The notes beneath the pieces are model-generated. The model ran no database searches and was not told the DNA's origin. It saw only the letters and a list, made by a program, of their open reading frames with translations. The position numbers and the translations under genes were made by a program. From Hasllibacter sp. MH4015 (lineage in GTDB: Bacteria > Pseudomonadota > Alphaproteobacteria > Rhodobacterales > Rhodobacteraceae), in assembly GCF_020177575.1 (NCBI RefSeq), contig NZ_JAHTBK010000001.1, positions 3,302,001 through 3,366,000 on the forward strand: a stretch of DNA of 64,000 bases. The letters are read 5' to 3'. Below, piece after piece: positions 39,357-49,091 of this stretch. Within the stretch, counting starts at the first letter, position 1. Each line of letters starts with the position of its first letter.

Positions 39357-41285
39357 TTAACCGCGCTTGCGGTCGTCGTCGAGGTCTTCGAAGTCGGCAT
39401 CCACGATATCTTCATCGACACCGCGCTGTTCGTCTTCGTCGCCACCGTCTTCGTCACCGGAGGCGGCTTCCGACTTCTCCTGCTCGGCCTTGTAGATGGC
39501 CTCACCCAGGCGCATGGCCGCTTCGGTCACGTTCTGGATGCCGCCCTTGATCTTGGCCGCATCGTCGGTTTCGACCGTCTCTTTCAGGGCATTGAGCGCC
39601 AGTTCGATCGCTTCCACGGTGGAGGCGTCGACCTTGTCCCCATGCTCTTCCAGCGACTTTTCGGTGCCGTGGATCAGGCTTTCGGCCTGGTTCTTGGTTT
39701 CCACGAGTTCCTTGCGGTCCTTGTCGGCTTCGGCATTCTCTTCCGCCTCGCGAACCATGTTCTCGATGTCCTCATCGCTGAGGCCGCCGGAGGCCTGGAT
39801 CGTGATCTGCTGCTCCTTGCCGGTGCCTTTGTCCTTGGCGCCGACCGACACGATGCCGTTGGCGTCGATGTCGAACGTCACTTCGATCTGCGGCACGCCG
39901 CGCGGGGCGGGCGGTATGTTTTCGAGGTTGAACTGGCCGAGCATCTTGTTGTCAGCGGCCATCTCACGCTCGCCCTGGAAGACGCGGATCGTCACGGCGT
40001 TCTGGTTGTCTTCCGCGGTCGAGAAGATCTGCGACTTTTTCGTCGGGATCGTCGTGTTGCGGTCGATCAGGCGGGTGAAGACACCGCCAAGCGTTTCGAT
40101 GCCAAGCGACAGGGGCGTGACGTCGAGAAGGACCACATCCTTCACGTCGCCCTGCAGAACACCGGCCTGAATGGCGGCACCCATTGCGACGACCTCATCG
40201 GGGTTCACACCCTTGTGCGGCTCTTTCCCGAAGAAGTTGGTCACTTCGGCGATCACCTTGGGCATGCGGGTCATACCGCCGACCAAAACGACTTCGTCGA
40301 TGTCACCCTTGCTGAGGCCCGCGTCTTTCAACGCGGCGGCGCAGGGCTTGAGCGACGCTTTGATCAGATCGGAGACAAGCGATTCCAACTTGGCACGGGT
40401 TAGCTTCATGACCATGTGCAGCGGCTGGCCGTTGGCCCCCATTGAAATGAAGGGCTGGTTGATTTCGGTCTGCGACGCGCTCGACAATTCGATCTTCGCC
40501 TTCTCCGCCGCTTCCTTCAGGCGCTGGAGCGCCATCTTGTCTTGCGTCAGATCGACGGAGTTCTCTTTCTTAAACTCCTCGGCGAGGTAATTGACGATGC
40601 GCATGTCGAAGTCTTCACCACCCAGGAACGTGTCCCCGTTGGTGGATTTCACTTCGAACAAGCCGTCGTCGATTTCCAGGATCGTCACGTCGAACGTACC
40701 GCCGCCAAGGTCATAGACCGCGATCGTCTTCGTCTCATCCTTGTCGAGGCCATACGCAAGCGCGGCTGCCGTCGGCTCATTGATGATGCGCAGCACTTCG
40801 AGGCCCGCGATCTTGCCCGCGTCTTTCGTGGCCTGGCGCTGGGCGTCATTGAAATACGCCGGCACGGTGATGACCGCCTGGGTCACATCTTCGCCGAGGT
40901 AGCTTTCCGCCGTCTCTTTCATCTTTTGCAGGATGAAAGCAGAGATCTGGCTGGGGGAGTATTTCTCACCCTTGGCCTCGACCCATGCGTCGCCGTTGCC
41001 GCCGTCCACTATCTTGAACGGCAGGTTCTTCTTGTCCTTCTCCAGATGTTCGTCGTTGATCCGACGACCGATCAGGCGCTTGACGCCGAAGATGGTGTTT
41101 TCCGGGTTGGTCACGGCCTGACGCTTCGCGGCCTGACCGGCCAGGCGTTCGTCGTCCGTAAACGCAACGATGGAGGGCGTGGTACGTGCGCCTTCCGCAT
41201 TTTCGATAACCCGCGGTTGCGAGCCGTCCATGATGGCAACACAGGAGTTCGTGGTGCCGAGGTCGATACCAATGACTTTAGCCAT
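39357..41285 (-). CDS. dnaK: Chaperone protein DnaK (Hsp70)
   Basis: A 642-residue Hsp70. The ATPase domain begins [20 protein letters not shown] and has [14 protein letters not shown] and [10 protein letters not shown]. The substrate domain follows from about 390, and the acidic lid ends in [15 protein letters not shown]. An RpoH-type promoter lies about 115 bases upstream. Confidence 0.98.
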   Translation of the reverse strand: MAKVIGIDLGTTNSCVAIMDGSQPRVIENAEGARTTPSIVAFTDDERLAGQAAKRQAVTNPENTIFGVKRLIGRRINDEHLEKDKKNLPFKIVDGGNGDAWVEAKGEKYSPSQISAFILQKMKETAESYLGEDVTQAVITVPAYFNDAQRQATKDAGKIAGLEVLRIINEPTAAALAYGLDKDETKTIAVYDLGGGTFDVTILEIDDGLFEVKSTNGDTFLGGEDFDMRIVNYLAEEFKKENSVDLTQDKMALQRLKEAAEKAKIELSSASQTEINQPFISMGANGQPLHMVMKLTRAKLESLVSDLIKASLKPCAAALKDAGLSKGDIDEVVLVGGMTRMPKVIAEVTNFFGKEPHKGVNPDEVVAMGAAIQAGVLQGDVKDVVLLDVTPLSLGIETLGGVFTRLIDRNTTIPTKKSQIFSTAEDNQNAVTIRVFQGEREMAADNKMLGQFNLENIPPAPRGVPQIEVTFDIDANGIVSVGAKDKGTGKEQQITIQASGGLSDEDIENMVREAEENAEADKDRKELVETKNQAESLIHGTEKSLEEHGDKVDASTVEAIELALNALKETVETDDAAKIKGGIQNVTEAAMRLGEAIYKAEQEKSEAASGDEDGGDEDEQRGVDEDIVDADFEDLDDDRKRG

Positions 41286-41399
41286 GTGCGTGTCCCTTTC
41301 TTACAAGCGAACCGGCAGGTGCGGGTCCTTCGCGGCCCCCGCGCCGCCATTCCAAACACTGTAACGGACACCAGAGGTGCCCGCGTGAGTTCGGACGGT

Positions 41400-41428
41400 A
41401 TATAAGTAGGGGGTTTTGGGGCTGCAAG
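41400..41428 (-). promoter_or_regulatory. RpoH (sigma-32) type heat-shock promoter of dnaK
   Basis: On the minus strand CTTG (41425-41428) is followed after 18 bases by CTTATAT (41400-41406). This agrees with the alphaproteobacterial heat-shock consensus CTTG-N17/18-CYTATNT. The implied leader is about 105 bases. Confidence 0.75.
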
Positions 41429-41450
41429 CGCCGGGAAAAAGGAATCTTCG

Positions 41451-42050
41451 ATGCAGGTGAACGTGGGCGGGATATTTGTGCATCAGGGCTATATCGACCC
41501 GTCGGATCAGGCGGAATTGCTGGATCAGGTTCGCCGCGTTGTGCGCGCGGCCCCGCTCTACCGGCCCGAGACGAAGACCGGGCGAAAGATGTCGGTGCGC
41601 ATGACCTCTGCCGGGACCTACGGCTGGATGTCGGACCGGAAAGGCTACCGGTACGAGAGGCGACATCCCGAAGGCATGGAATGGCCGCCTATCCCGAAGC
41701 TCGCCAAACGGATCTGGCGTGACGTGGCGGGCGTTCCGCGGGAGCCGCAAAGTTGCCTGATCAACTTCTACGATGCCGATGCGAAGATGGGCCTGCACCA
41801 GGATCGGGATGAAGCGGATTTCGAGATGCCGGTCCTCTCCATCTCTCTCGGGGATGACGCGCGGTTTCGCGTGGGTGGGCCTGAGCGTGGCGGGAAAACG
41901 GAAGCGATCTGGCTCCGCTCCGGCGATGTGGCGCTTATGGGTGGCGATGCGCGACTGAACTTCCACGGGATCGACAAGATCCGCGCAGGTTCAAGCAGCC
42001 TGTTGCCCAATGGCGGGCGGATCAACCTGACGCTTCGGGTCGTGGATTAG
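41451..42050 (+). CDS. alkB: AlkB-type alpha-ketoglutarate-dependent dioxygenase
   Basis: A 199-residue Fe(II)/2-oxoglutarate dioxygenase that repairs alkylated bases such as 1-methyladenine. The iron motif HQDRDE gives the HxD pair; the distal histidine is in LNFHGIDKI, and the 2-oxoglutarate arginine in GGRINLTLR. The N terminus MQVNVGGIFVHQGYID fits the AlkB family. The stop overlaps the stop of the convergent permease gene. Confidence 0.9.
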   Translation: MQVNVGGIFVHQGYIDPSDQAELLDQVRRVVRAAPLYRPETKTGRKMSVRMTSAGTYGWMSDRKGYRYERRHPEGMEWPPIPKLAKRIWRDVAGVPREPQSCLINFYDADAKMGLHQDRDEADFEMPVLSISLGDDARFRVGGPERGGKTEAIWLRSGDVALMGGDARLNFHGIDKIRAGSSSLLPNGGRINLTLRVVD

Positions 42051-42868
42051 CGTTTCGCGTCCCAGCTGACGGAGGCGAATTTGCGGGTCCGGTGCTCCAG
42101 CATCATACCGATCAAGAGGGCCACGAGCGTGAAGTAGAACGGGTAATGGGCGTTCGTCACATGGGGGAAGTAATTCACGAAGATATGCCCGCGGGCCTGG
42201 TCGATCACGTGGAACAGCGGATTCCATTCAAACGCCGGGAGCATCAGGGACGGCATCATGTTGGCGACGAACATCTTGCCCGAGAAGATCATGTTGGCGC
42301 GGATATAGATCATGGAAATGATCTGCACTGCGTCGGGTGCCCAGGGGCGGACGGCCATGAAGATGATGCCAAGGGTCACGCCGGTGCCCCAGGCCAGAAG
42401 ATACATCCGGAACGCGCCTTCCCAATTCGCGATCTCTACCGGCTCGACCAGCCCGTGGATTAGCAACAGGACGCAGAAGAGCGAAATCGTCTGGGTGTAG
42501 AGGATAGACAGGGCGGTAGAGACGATAGAGACGAGCGTATTCATCGGCGCGTGCTGCATCATCGAACTGGTCGACCCTTCCGCACTCATCATCTGACGCA
42601 CGGTCTGAATGTGGGTCAGGTACAGGAAGATCCCCGACATCAGGTACATCATGAAGTTGCCTCGGATCGCCGCCGCGCGGGTGCCGAGGATGGAAAACAT
42701 GAAATAGAAGGCCGCGATGAATACGAGGCTCTGGAATACCGACAGGGCGATCGACAGCACGGCATTGCCGTGGGTTTTGCGCACCTTCCGAACGGTGGCA
42801 TAATAGGTCACTTCGAAGAAGTTGAAGACCAATGCACGCATCGTGCGCGCCTGCGATTGTTCGAACAT
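42047..42868 (-). CDS. ABC-2 type polysaccharide export permease (KpsM/Wzm-like)
   Basis: A 273-residue membrane protein with about six hydrophobic segments between residues 35 and 260. The conserved ABC-2 tail contains FEWNPLFHVIDQARGHIFVNYFP, the region preserved in polysaccharide exporters. No ATPase gene (kpsT) is adjacent, so its partner must be elsewhere. Divergent from cysQ-kdsB, with a 144-base gap. A capsule or lipid-linked polysaccharide substrate is inferred from the neighbours. Confidence 0.82.
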   Translation of the reverse strand: MFEQSQARTMRALVFNFFEVTYYATVRKVRKTHGNAVLSIALSVFQSLVFIAAFYFMFSILGTRAAAIRGNFMMYLMSGIFLYLTHIQTVRQMMSAEGSTSSMMQHAPMNTLVSIVSTALSILYTQTISLFCVLLLIHGLVEPVEIANWEGAFRMYLLAWGTGVTLGIIFMAVRPWAPDAVQIISMIYIRANMIFSGKMFVANMMPSLMLPAFEWNPLFHVIDQARGHIFVNYFPHVTNAHYPFYFTLVALLIGMMLEHRTRKFASVSWDAKR

Positions 42869-43012
42869 GTCGCGTCCTTGCCTGTCGGCGGTGCCCCCGC
42901 CCCCGTGAGTGGCCTTTGATCTGAGCCACCTTTAAGGCGGCGCTTGCCGTTCTCACGCCATCGGTTGATAAACCCTAAAGCGTTAATTTTCAATTCAACC
43001 TCGGGTGAGGCG

Positions 43013-43810
43013 ATGGATCATCAGAAACTTGTTGCCGTGATGCGCGAAGCCGCGCTGGAGGCCGGTGCCGCGATCATGGAGATCTACGAGGCCGATGATT
43101 TCGACGTGAAGGTCAAATCCGATGACAGCCCGGTCACGGAAGCGGATGAGGCGGCGGATGCCCTGATCTCCGCCCGGCTGCGAGCGGCCTTCCCCGACAT
43201 GACCCTGATCACCGAAGAGCAGGCCGACAGCCACGACCTTAGCGCGCGCACTTTTCTGATCGTTGATCCGCTGGATGGCACCAAGGAATTTATCAAGCGG
43301 CGCGGCGACTTCACGGTGAACATTGCCTTGGTCGAGGACGGGGTGCCGGTGCGCGGGATTGTCTATGCACCGGCGAAGGGGCGGCTGTTCTACACCAAGG
43401 CGGATGGCACATCGGTGGAGGAAGCGGGTCCGTTCGACCCGAATTCGCCCGGTCGGCTCGATCCGATCAGCGTCGCCACCCCTGACAATGATGCGTTGCG
43501 CGTTGTGGCCTCGAAGTCGCACCGCGGTCAGGCGACAGATGACTACATCAACAAATACGCCCATTCAGACATGAAAAGCGCGGGATCGTCCCTGAAGTTC
43601 TGCCTTGTCGCCACGGGGGAGGCGGATCTTTACCCCCGCCTTGGTCGCACGATGGAATGGGATACTGCGGCAGGCGATGCTGTTTTGCGCGGGGCAGGCG
43701 GTGCGATGGTCCGGTACGACGATCACGGGGCCTTCACTTACGGGAAGGACGGTTTCGCCAACGGATTTTTCATCGCCCACGCGCCCGGCGTGACGTTGAT
43801 GGCACCGTGA
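43013..43810 (+). CDS. cysQ: 3'(2'),5'-bisphosphate nucleotidase CysQ
   Basis: A 265-residue Mg-dependent phosphatase that hydrolyses PAP, the by-product of PAPS-using sulfotransferases and reductases. The metal motif DPLDGTKEF is at about 85-93, and the second motif WDTAAGDAVLRGAGG near 220. The ATG at 43013 has GGTGAGG upstream; an upstream ATG at 42944 is unsupported. GTGA overlap with kdsB shows coupling. Confidence 0.93.
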   Translation: MDHQKLVAVMREAALEAGAAIMEIYEADDFDVKVKSDDSPVTEADEAADALISARLRAAFPDMTLITEEQADSHDLSARTFLIVDPLDGTKEFIKRRGDFTVNIALVEDGVPVRGIVYAPAKGRLFYTKADGTSVEEAGPFDPNSPGRLDPISVATPDNDALRVVASKSHRGQATDDYINKYAHSDMKSAGSSLKFCLVATGEADLYPRLGRTMEWDTAAGDAVLRGAGGAMVRYDDHGAFTYGKDGFANGFFIAHAPGVTLMAP

Positions 43811-44604
43811 CCGTCGTATGCGTGATCCCTGCGCGTTACGCATCCACCCGGTATCCAGGTAAGCCGTTGGCCATGCTCACCGGTGCAACCGGCAAGGCGC
43901 GCAGTCTGATCGAGAGATCCTGGCGCGCGGCGCAAGATGTGGACGGGCTCGACGCTGTTTATGTCGCGACCGATGACGACCGGATCGCTGACGCGGCGAA
44001 AAGCTTCGGTGCGGAGGTTTTGATGACCTCGTCCGAGGCGCGCAATGGAACCGAGCGTTGTGCGGAAGCCTTGGAAATCCTTGGCGACGTGGAGATGATC
44101 GTGAACCTCCAGGGCGACGCCCCGCTGACGCCCCATTGGTTCCTGGAAGAATTGGTTGAAGGCCTTCGTTCAGACAGTCAGGCCGCGATCGCCACCCCTA
44201 TCCTGCGCTGCGATGGGGAAACGTTGGCCGCACTGAAAGCGGATCGGGCAGCCGGGCGGGTCGGTGGCACGACCGCCGTCGCGGATAGCAAGCGCCGCGC
44301 CCTCTATTTCTCCAAGGAAGTGGTGCCCTACACGGCGGACCCTTACGACATTGACGCGCCGACGCCGGTCTTTCACCACGTTGGCGTGTATGCATACCGG
44401 CCTTGGGCACTACTGGCCTATCCCCACTGGCCGGTTGGCCCGTTGGAGACATTGGAGGGTCTTGAGCAGCTTCGCTTTCTGGAGGCCGGGCACCCGGTTT
44501 TGTGCGTGGAGGTCGAGGCGCGGGGCGCGAAGTTCTGGGAACTCAACAATCCCGAAGACATTCCCCGGATCGAGGCAATGATGCGGGATATGGGGACGCC
44601 GTGA
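43807..44604 (+). CDS. kdsB: 3-deoxy-manno-octulosonate cytidylyltransferase-like protein (KdsB family)
   Basis: A 265-residue CMP-sugar synthetase. The nucleotide motif VIPARYASTRYPGKPLA is at the N terminus, with ATDDDRIADAAKSFG and VNLQGDAPLTP following. It carries an insertion after GKPLAML and reads GTERCAEA where GTDRxAEA is typical, so it may be a divergent Kdo or related ulosonic acid enzyme. GTG start overlaps the cysQ stop; its own stop overlaps the next gene's GTG. Confidence 0.85.
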   Translation: MTVVCVIPARYASTRYPGKPLAMLTGATGKARSLIERSWRAAQDVDGLDAVYVATDDDRIADAAKSFGAEVLMTSSEARNGTERCAEALEILGDVEMIVNLQGDAPLTPHWFLEELVEGLRSDSQAAIATPILRCDGETLAALKADRAAGRVGGTTAVADSKRRALYFSKEVVPYTADPYDIDAPTPVFHHVGVYAYRPWALLAYPHWPVGPLETLEGLEQLRFLEAGHPVLCVEVEARGAKFWELNNPEDIPRIEAMMRDMGTP

Positions 44605-45830
44605 GCGCGCCGAGGCTGAGCGTCATCGTGGTCAGCGTCGGGCGACCCGATGCGCTGCGACGCTGCCTGCTTGGTCTTTGGCAGCAATCGCGTGCGGGGG
44701 TCGAGGTGATTGTCGTGGCCGACGCCGCCGGTTCGAACGCAGTCCGGACCCTGCCATTCGCTGACCGCATCAAGATGGTCCCGCAAGCGGAGCCCAACAT
44801 ATCACGTGCGCGCAACCTCGGGATCGCACAGTCCACGGGCGACCTTTTGGCGTTTATCGACGATGATGCCGTCCCTGTGCCGTCATGGACCCACGCCATA
44901 GGCAATGCCTTCGCTGAGGAGGAATGTGCCGCCATCACCGGCCCGGTTCTGGGGCGCAACGGAATTTCCCTGCAATGGGGGCCCTTGGCCGTGAACGGAT
45001 TGGCCGAGGATATACCGACAGACCCGAAAGCGCCGGTCAGAGACGGTTTTGCCCGGAAATTGCAGGGAACGAATATGGCTATGCGCCGGAGCGTACTTGA
45101 ACGGCTTGGCGGCTTCGACGAGGCATTCAGATTTTATCTGGACGACACGGACCTCGCCTACCGGATCGGGCAGGCGGGCATGAAGACCGCTTGGGTCGGC
45201 AAGGCCATCGTGCATCACGGGTATGAAGCAAGCAGCCGTCGGACACCGGATCGTATCCCGCTCAGCCTGTTCGATATCGGCGCATCTTCTGCCGTTTACC
45301 TGCAAAAATACGCTGCAAATGGCGACGTGACGGCCGCTTTGCGCAAGGTCGAGGCCTCCCAAAGCTCCCGCCTTTTGCGGTTGGCGAAGGCGCGAAAGTT
45401 GGATGCGGGAAAGATGAGAGAGCTTCTTGAGACGCTGAAGGAGGGGATTGCGCACGGGATGGAACGGGCGAGCGCGCAACCGCTCGTTCGTCCCCCAACG
45501 GTCGAATTTCTGCGATTGAGGGACGAAAACCCACCGCAGCCGAAGGTTATTTCGGGGCGGTCCTTTCAGCTTTCGAGCCTACGCGCCCAAGCAGCTGAGG
45601 AGGTTGCGAAGGGACAGCCGGTGCGCCTTTTTTGCTTCGGCCCAACGCCCCGCAAGCACAAAGTCCGTTTCACCGATGGCGGCTGGTGGGAGCAGACAGG
45701 CGGGCTTTTCGGGCCGTCGGAGCGGGACGAGCCGCGATTTCAGCTTCATAGTTTCAAGGCACGCGTCGCTGCGGAAGTCCGTCGCATTTCTGCCACTGAC
45801 CTGCATACAGCCAGCGGTGAGAGGAATTGA
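44601..45830 (+). CDS. Family 2 glycosyltransferase
   Basis: A 409-residue protein with a GT-A domain. LSVIVVSVGRPDALRRCLLGL is at the N terminus, ISRARNLGIAQSTGDLLAFIDDDA carries the DxD-type metal site, and the acceptor-region motif FYLDDTDLAYRIGQAG follows at about 185-200. Residues beyond about 290 are not a recognised domain. No membrane helix is seen. GTG start at 44601 overlaps the kdsB stop. Donor and acceptor are unknown. Confidence 0.85.
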   Translation: MSAPRLSVIVVSVGRPDALRRCLLGLWQQSRAGVEVIVVADAAGSNAVRTLPFADRIKMVPQAEPNISRARNLGIAQSTGDLLAFIDDDAVPVPSWTHAIGNAFAEEECAAITGPVLGRNGISLQWGPLAVNGLAEDIPTDPKAPVRDGFARKLQGTNMAMRRSVLERLGGFDEAFRFYLDDTDLAYRIGQAGMKTAWVGKAIVHHGYEASSRRTPDRIPLSLFDIGASSAVYLQKYAANGDVTAALRKVEASQSSRLLRLAKARKLDAGKMRELLETLKEGIAHGMERASAQPLVRPPTVEFLRLRDENPPQPKVISGRSFQLSSLRAQAAEEVAKGQPVRLFCFGPTPRKHKVRFTDGGWWEQTGGLFGPSERDEPRFQLHSFKARVAAEVRRISATDLHTASGERN

Positions 45831-45923
45831 CCGTTTCCCCTCCCCTGATCTTTCGTTAATCTTTACGCCATAACAAAGAACGCAGATCGCACCGCAAAGG
45901 GCACTGCGCACGCGAGGCAAGGC

Positions 45924-46817
45924 ATGAAGAAGAAAGTAACCAAGGCGATCTTTCCGGTCGCGGGTCTCGGAACCCGTTTTCTTCCGGCTACGAAATCCAT
46001 TCCCAAGGAAATCATGACGCTCGTGGATCGCCCGCTGATCCAATACGCGATTGATGAGGCCCGGGCCGCCGGAATCAAGGAATTCATTTTCGTAACGAGT
46101 CGCGGCAAGTCGGCGCTGGAAGACTATTTCGACCATTCGCCCGAGCTTGAGAATATCCTGCGCAAGAAGAAGAAGCCGGAGCTTCTGAAGACGCTGAAGA
46201 ACACCAACATGGAAAGCGGCGCAATCGCCTATATGCGCCAGCACAAGGCGCTTGGCCTCGGCCACGCCGTGTGGTGTGCGCGGCGGCTTCTGTCCAATGA
46301 ACCTTTCGCCGTCATCCTGCCCGATGACGTGATCGCCGCAGAGAAGCCGTGTCTGCAGCAGATGGTCGAAGCCCATGCGGAAATCGGCGGCAATATGGTC
46401 GCCGCCATGGAAGTGCCGGACGACAAGACCTCGTCCTACGGGGTGTTGGACGTAAAGGAAGACATGGGATCGGTCGTGTCGGTCAAGGGCATGGTCGAGA
46501 AACCGGCAGCAGGGACCGCACCATCTAACCTTGCCGTGATCGGGCGCTACATCCTGACCCCGGACGTCATGGGCCACCTCAACCGCATCAAGTCCGGCGC
46601 GGGGGGAGAGATCCAGCTGACCGACGCGATTGCCCGCGAGATCACCGATGCCGACAATGTCTACGGCTATCGGTTTAAGGGGCAGCGCTTCGATTGTGGA
46701 TCGAAGGCCGGCTTTCTACAGGCCACCGTCGCCTTCGGCCTTGGTCGCGAAGACCTGCGCGATGAATTCCAGGATTACCTGGCCGACATGATGTCGGTTC
46801 GCAGCGCCGCACAATAG
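45924..46817 (+). CDS. galU: UTP-glucose-1-phosphate uridylyltransferase
   Basis: A 297-residue enzyme making UDP-glucose for polysaccharides. AIFPVAGLGTRFLPATKSIP is the nucleotide loop, and VEKPAAGTAPSNLAVIGRYIL is a family block. A 93-base gap precedes it and probably holds a promoter. It leads the run galU-GT4-GT2-GT14-sulfotransferase. Confidence 0.95.
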   Translation: MKKKVTKAIFPVAGLGTRFLPATKSIPKEIMTLVDRPLIQYAIDEARAAGIKEFIFVTSRGKSALEDYFDHSPELENILRKKKKPELLKTLKNTNMESGAIAYMRQHKALGLGHAVWCARRLLSNEPFAVILPDDVIAAEKPCLQQMVEAHAEIGGNMVAAMEVPDDKTSSYGVLDVKEDMGSVVSVKGMVEKPAAGTAPSNLAVIGRYILTPDVMGHLNRIKSGAGGEIQLTDAIAREITDADNVYGYRFKGQRFDCGSKAGFLQATVAFGLGREDLRDEFQDYLADMMSVRSAAQ

Positions 46818-46830
46818 TTTCGAGGATCAG

Positions 46831-48084
46831 ATGGGCGCGTTCAGCCACATCCCGGACCTCTGGTTGGATGTGACGCGTCTGCTGACGCGTGTCGGACGTG
46901 GCGCGCTGACCGGTATCGACCGGGTCGAGCTTGCGTATCTGCGAGAGGCCTATGCCTCGGGCTGCAACCGCTACCTTTGCCGAACGACGCGCGGATATTT
47001 GTTGCTGGATCGCCGTGGCGCAGCGCGGTTGATCGGCATGGTCGAGGGCGCCTCACCAATGGGGCCAGCGGACTGGTTTTCCAGAATTACGTTTCGCGGC
47101 AACCGCCCGCGGCACAAGGCGGAAGCGGCCTTGCGCGAGGTCGCCATTGATCGCTGCCGGCCGTCTACCCTGCCAAACCTGCTGGATAGAGCCACTGAGG
47201 CCGGGCTGACCTACCTCAATGTCGGGCATTCCAATCTCTCGGAGGCGACCCTTTCGGCGATATCGGCGCGCAGCGACACGCGGATCGCCGTCATGATCCA
47301 CGACCTGATCCCGATCACCCATCCCCAATACGTGGCCGATGGACAGCCGGAAAACTTCGCTGGTCGGGCGGAGCGGGTTCGGACCCACGCGACCCACGTC
47401 ATTTCCAATTCCCAAGCCACGTCGGACAGTCTGGACCGCCATTGGGCAGACAAGGCCGCGCCACCTCACCGCATCGTTGCGCATCTGGGCGTGGACGGCA
47501 CGCCGAGAGGATCGAGACAGGCCCGTGATCCATCCCTGTTCGTCATGCTCGGCACGATCGAGGCGCGCAAGAACCACGCATTGATATTGGACGTGTGGGA
47601 CCTTCTGGCCGAAGAACTTCCACCCGGCGACATGCCACTTCTCCACATCATCGGGGCCGTTGGCTGGAAGGTCGATACCTTCATGGAGCGGCTGAACTCG
47701 CATCCGCTAATGGAGCAAAAAATCATTCTCAATGGCCCCGACGGACTGCTTTCGGACAGCGCCGTGCGGGATCAACTGGCGAAGGCCGCAGCCCTGCTGT
47801 TCCCGTCCGTCACAGAAGGTTTCGGTTATCCGCCGATCGAGGCCGCGATGGCGGGGGCGGTTCCGATCTGTTCCGACCTGCCCGTTTACCGCGAAACCTT
47901 GGGCGATTGTGCCGTTTACGTGGACAGTGGTGACGCGTATCAATGGAAAGAAACGATCAAGCAATGTTTAAACGGTACAGGTGTGATGCCAGATCTGACC
48001 CAGCTGAAGGTCCCGACGTGGCAGGAGCATTTTGAGACCGTGGTTGATGCCCTTACCTCGACATTGTCGCGGACGCGCAAATGA
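46831..48084 (+). CDS. Family 4 (GT-B) glycosyltransferase
   Basis: A 417-residue GT-B enzyme. The N terminus LWLDVTRLLTRVGRGALTGIDRVE is shared by a set of Rhodobacterales glycosyltransferases. The donor domain has FVMLGTIEARKNHALILDVW and the EX7E-type motif FPSVTEGFGYPPIEAAMAG at about 315-333. A GAGGA ribosome site is present. It ends in an ATGA overlap with the next gene. Confidence 0.88.
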   Translation: MGAFSHIPDLWLDVTRLLTRVGRGALTGIDRVELAYLREAYASGCNRYLCRTTRGYLLLDRRGAARLIGMVEGASPMGPADWFSRITFRGNRPRHKAEAALREVAIDRCRPSTLPNLLDRATEAGLTYLNVGHSNLSEATLSAISARSDTRIAVMIHDLIPITHPQYVADGQPENFAGRAERVRTHATHVISNSQATSDSLDRHWADKAAPPHRIVAHLGVDGTPRGSRQARDPSLFVMLGTIEARKNHALILDVWDLLAEELPPGDMPLLHIIGAVGWKVDTFMERLNSHPLMEQKIILNGPDGLLSDSAVRDQLAKAAALLFPSVTEGFGYPPIEAAMAGAVPICSDLPVYRETLGDCAVYVDSGDAYQWKETIKQCLNGTGVMPDLTQLKVPTWQEHFETVVDALTSTLSRTRK

Positions 48085-49091
48085 AAGCGGTCCGGCGATA
48101 CGGTTTGCGCCTTGAACGCAAGCGATATCTCGTGCGCGCGTGGCGAAAGTCGCGGCGGCTGGAAGAGATCGCCAACCGCACCGACACGATCCGCGACGGC
48201 GACGTGCTGTGTTTCTGCACGCTGCGGAACGAGAAGATTCGCCTGAAATACTTCCTTGATTACTACCGGGATCGAGGCGTCGATCATTTCTTGTTCGTGG
48301 ACAATGACAGCGGCGACGGAACCCGCGAATACCTGACGGAGCAGAAGGATTGTTCGGTCTGGTGGACAGACGAATCCTACAAGCGCGCCCGGTTCGGGAT
48401 GGATTGGATCAATCGACTCATGCGGCTTCACGGGCACCGTCACTGGTGTCTGACGGTCGATCCCGACGAATTCCTCGTCTACCCGTTTTCCGACACGCGC
48501 CCGATCCCCGCGCTGACAGATTGGCTCGACGCATCTTCGATAAAATCCTTCGGGGCGATGCTGCTCGACATGTATCCCAAGGGGCCGATCACCACGCAGC
48601 CCTACCGCGACGGGCAGAACCCCTTTGAAATTGCGTGCTGGTTCGATGCCGGAAACTACTCCATCACGCGGAACTGGGAATACGGGAACCTCTGGATCCA
48701 AGGCGGCCCGCGGGCGCGGGCCTTCTTCGCGGACACGCCGGCACGCGCTCCGGCCCTCAACAAGACGCCGTTGGTGAAGTGGCAAAAACACTACGCCTAT
48801 GCATCGTCCACCCACATGTTGCTGCCGCGCGGCCTGAACCACGTTTACGACGAATGGGGGGGTGAGAAGGCTTCGGGCGTTTTGCTCCACGCGAAATTCC
48901 TCGACACATTCACCCAAAAGGCCGCGGAAGAGCTTGAGCGGAGGGAGCACTACGCCGCATCCGCCGAATATCGCGCCTACGCGGATGGCTTGCGGGAGAA
49001 CCCGGATTTCTGGACGAAATGGTCCGAAAAATACATCAACTGGCGGCAGCTGGAGATCCTGGGCCTGATGTCCAAAGGCAATTGGGCATGA
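48081..49091 (+). CDS. Glycosyltransferase family 2-like protein (Glyco_tranf_2_4 type)
   Basis: A 336-residue GT-A protein of the class with LCFCTLRNEKIRLKYFLDYY and FLFVDNDSGDGTREYL, followed by TVDPDEFLVYPF (DxD-like). This arrangement is seen in PF13704 proteins and in the GT92-like group. ATGA overlaps at both ends. The sugar is not predictable from sequence. Confidence 0.82.
   Translation: MKAVRRYGLRLERKRYLVRAWRKSRRLEEIANRTDTIRDGDVLCFCTLRNEKIRLKYFLDYYRDRGVDHFLFVDNDSGDGTREYLTEQKDCSVWWTDESYKRARFGMDWINRLMRLHGHRHWCLTVDPDEFLVYPFSDTRPIPALTDWLDASSIKSFGAMLLDMYPKGPITTQPYRDGQNPFEIACWFDAGNYSITRNWEYGNLWIQGGPRARAFFADTPARAPALNKTPLVKWQKHYAYASSTHMLLPRGLNHVYDEWGGEKASGVLLHAKFLDTFTQKAAEELERREHYAASAEYRAYADGLRENPDFWTKWSEKYINWRQLEILGLMSKGNWA

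Noticed and set aside
39342-40403. A 353-codon frame on the plus strand opposite dnaK
   Set aside because: Antisense shadow of dnaK, a well-known artefact of GC-rich dnaK genes.
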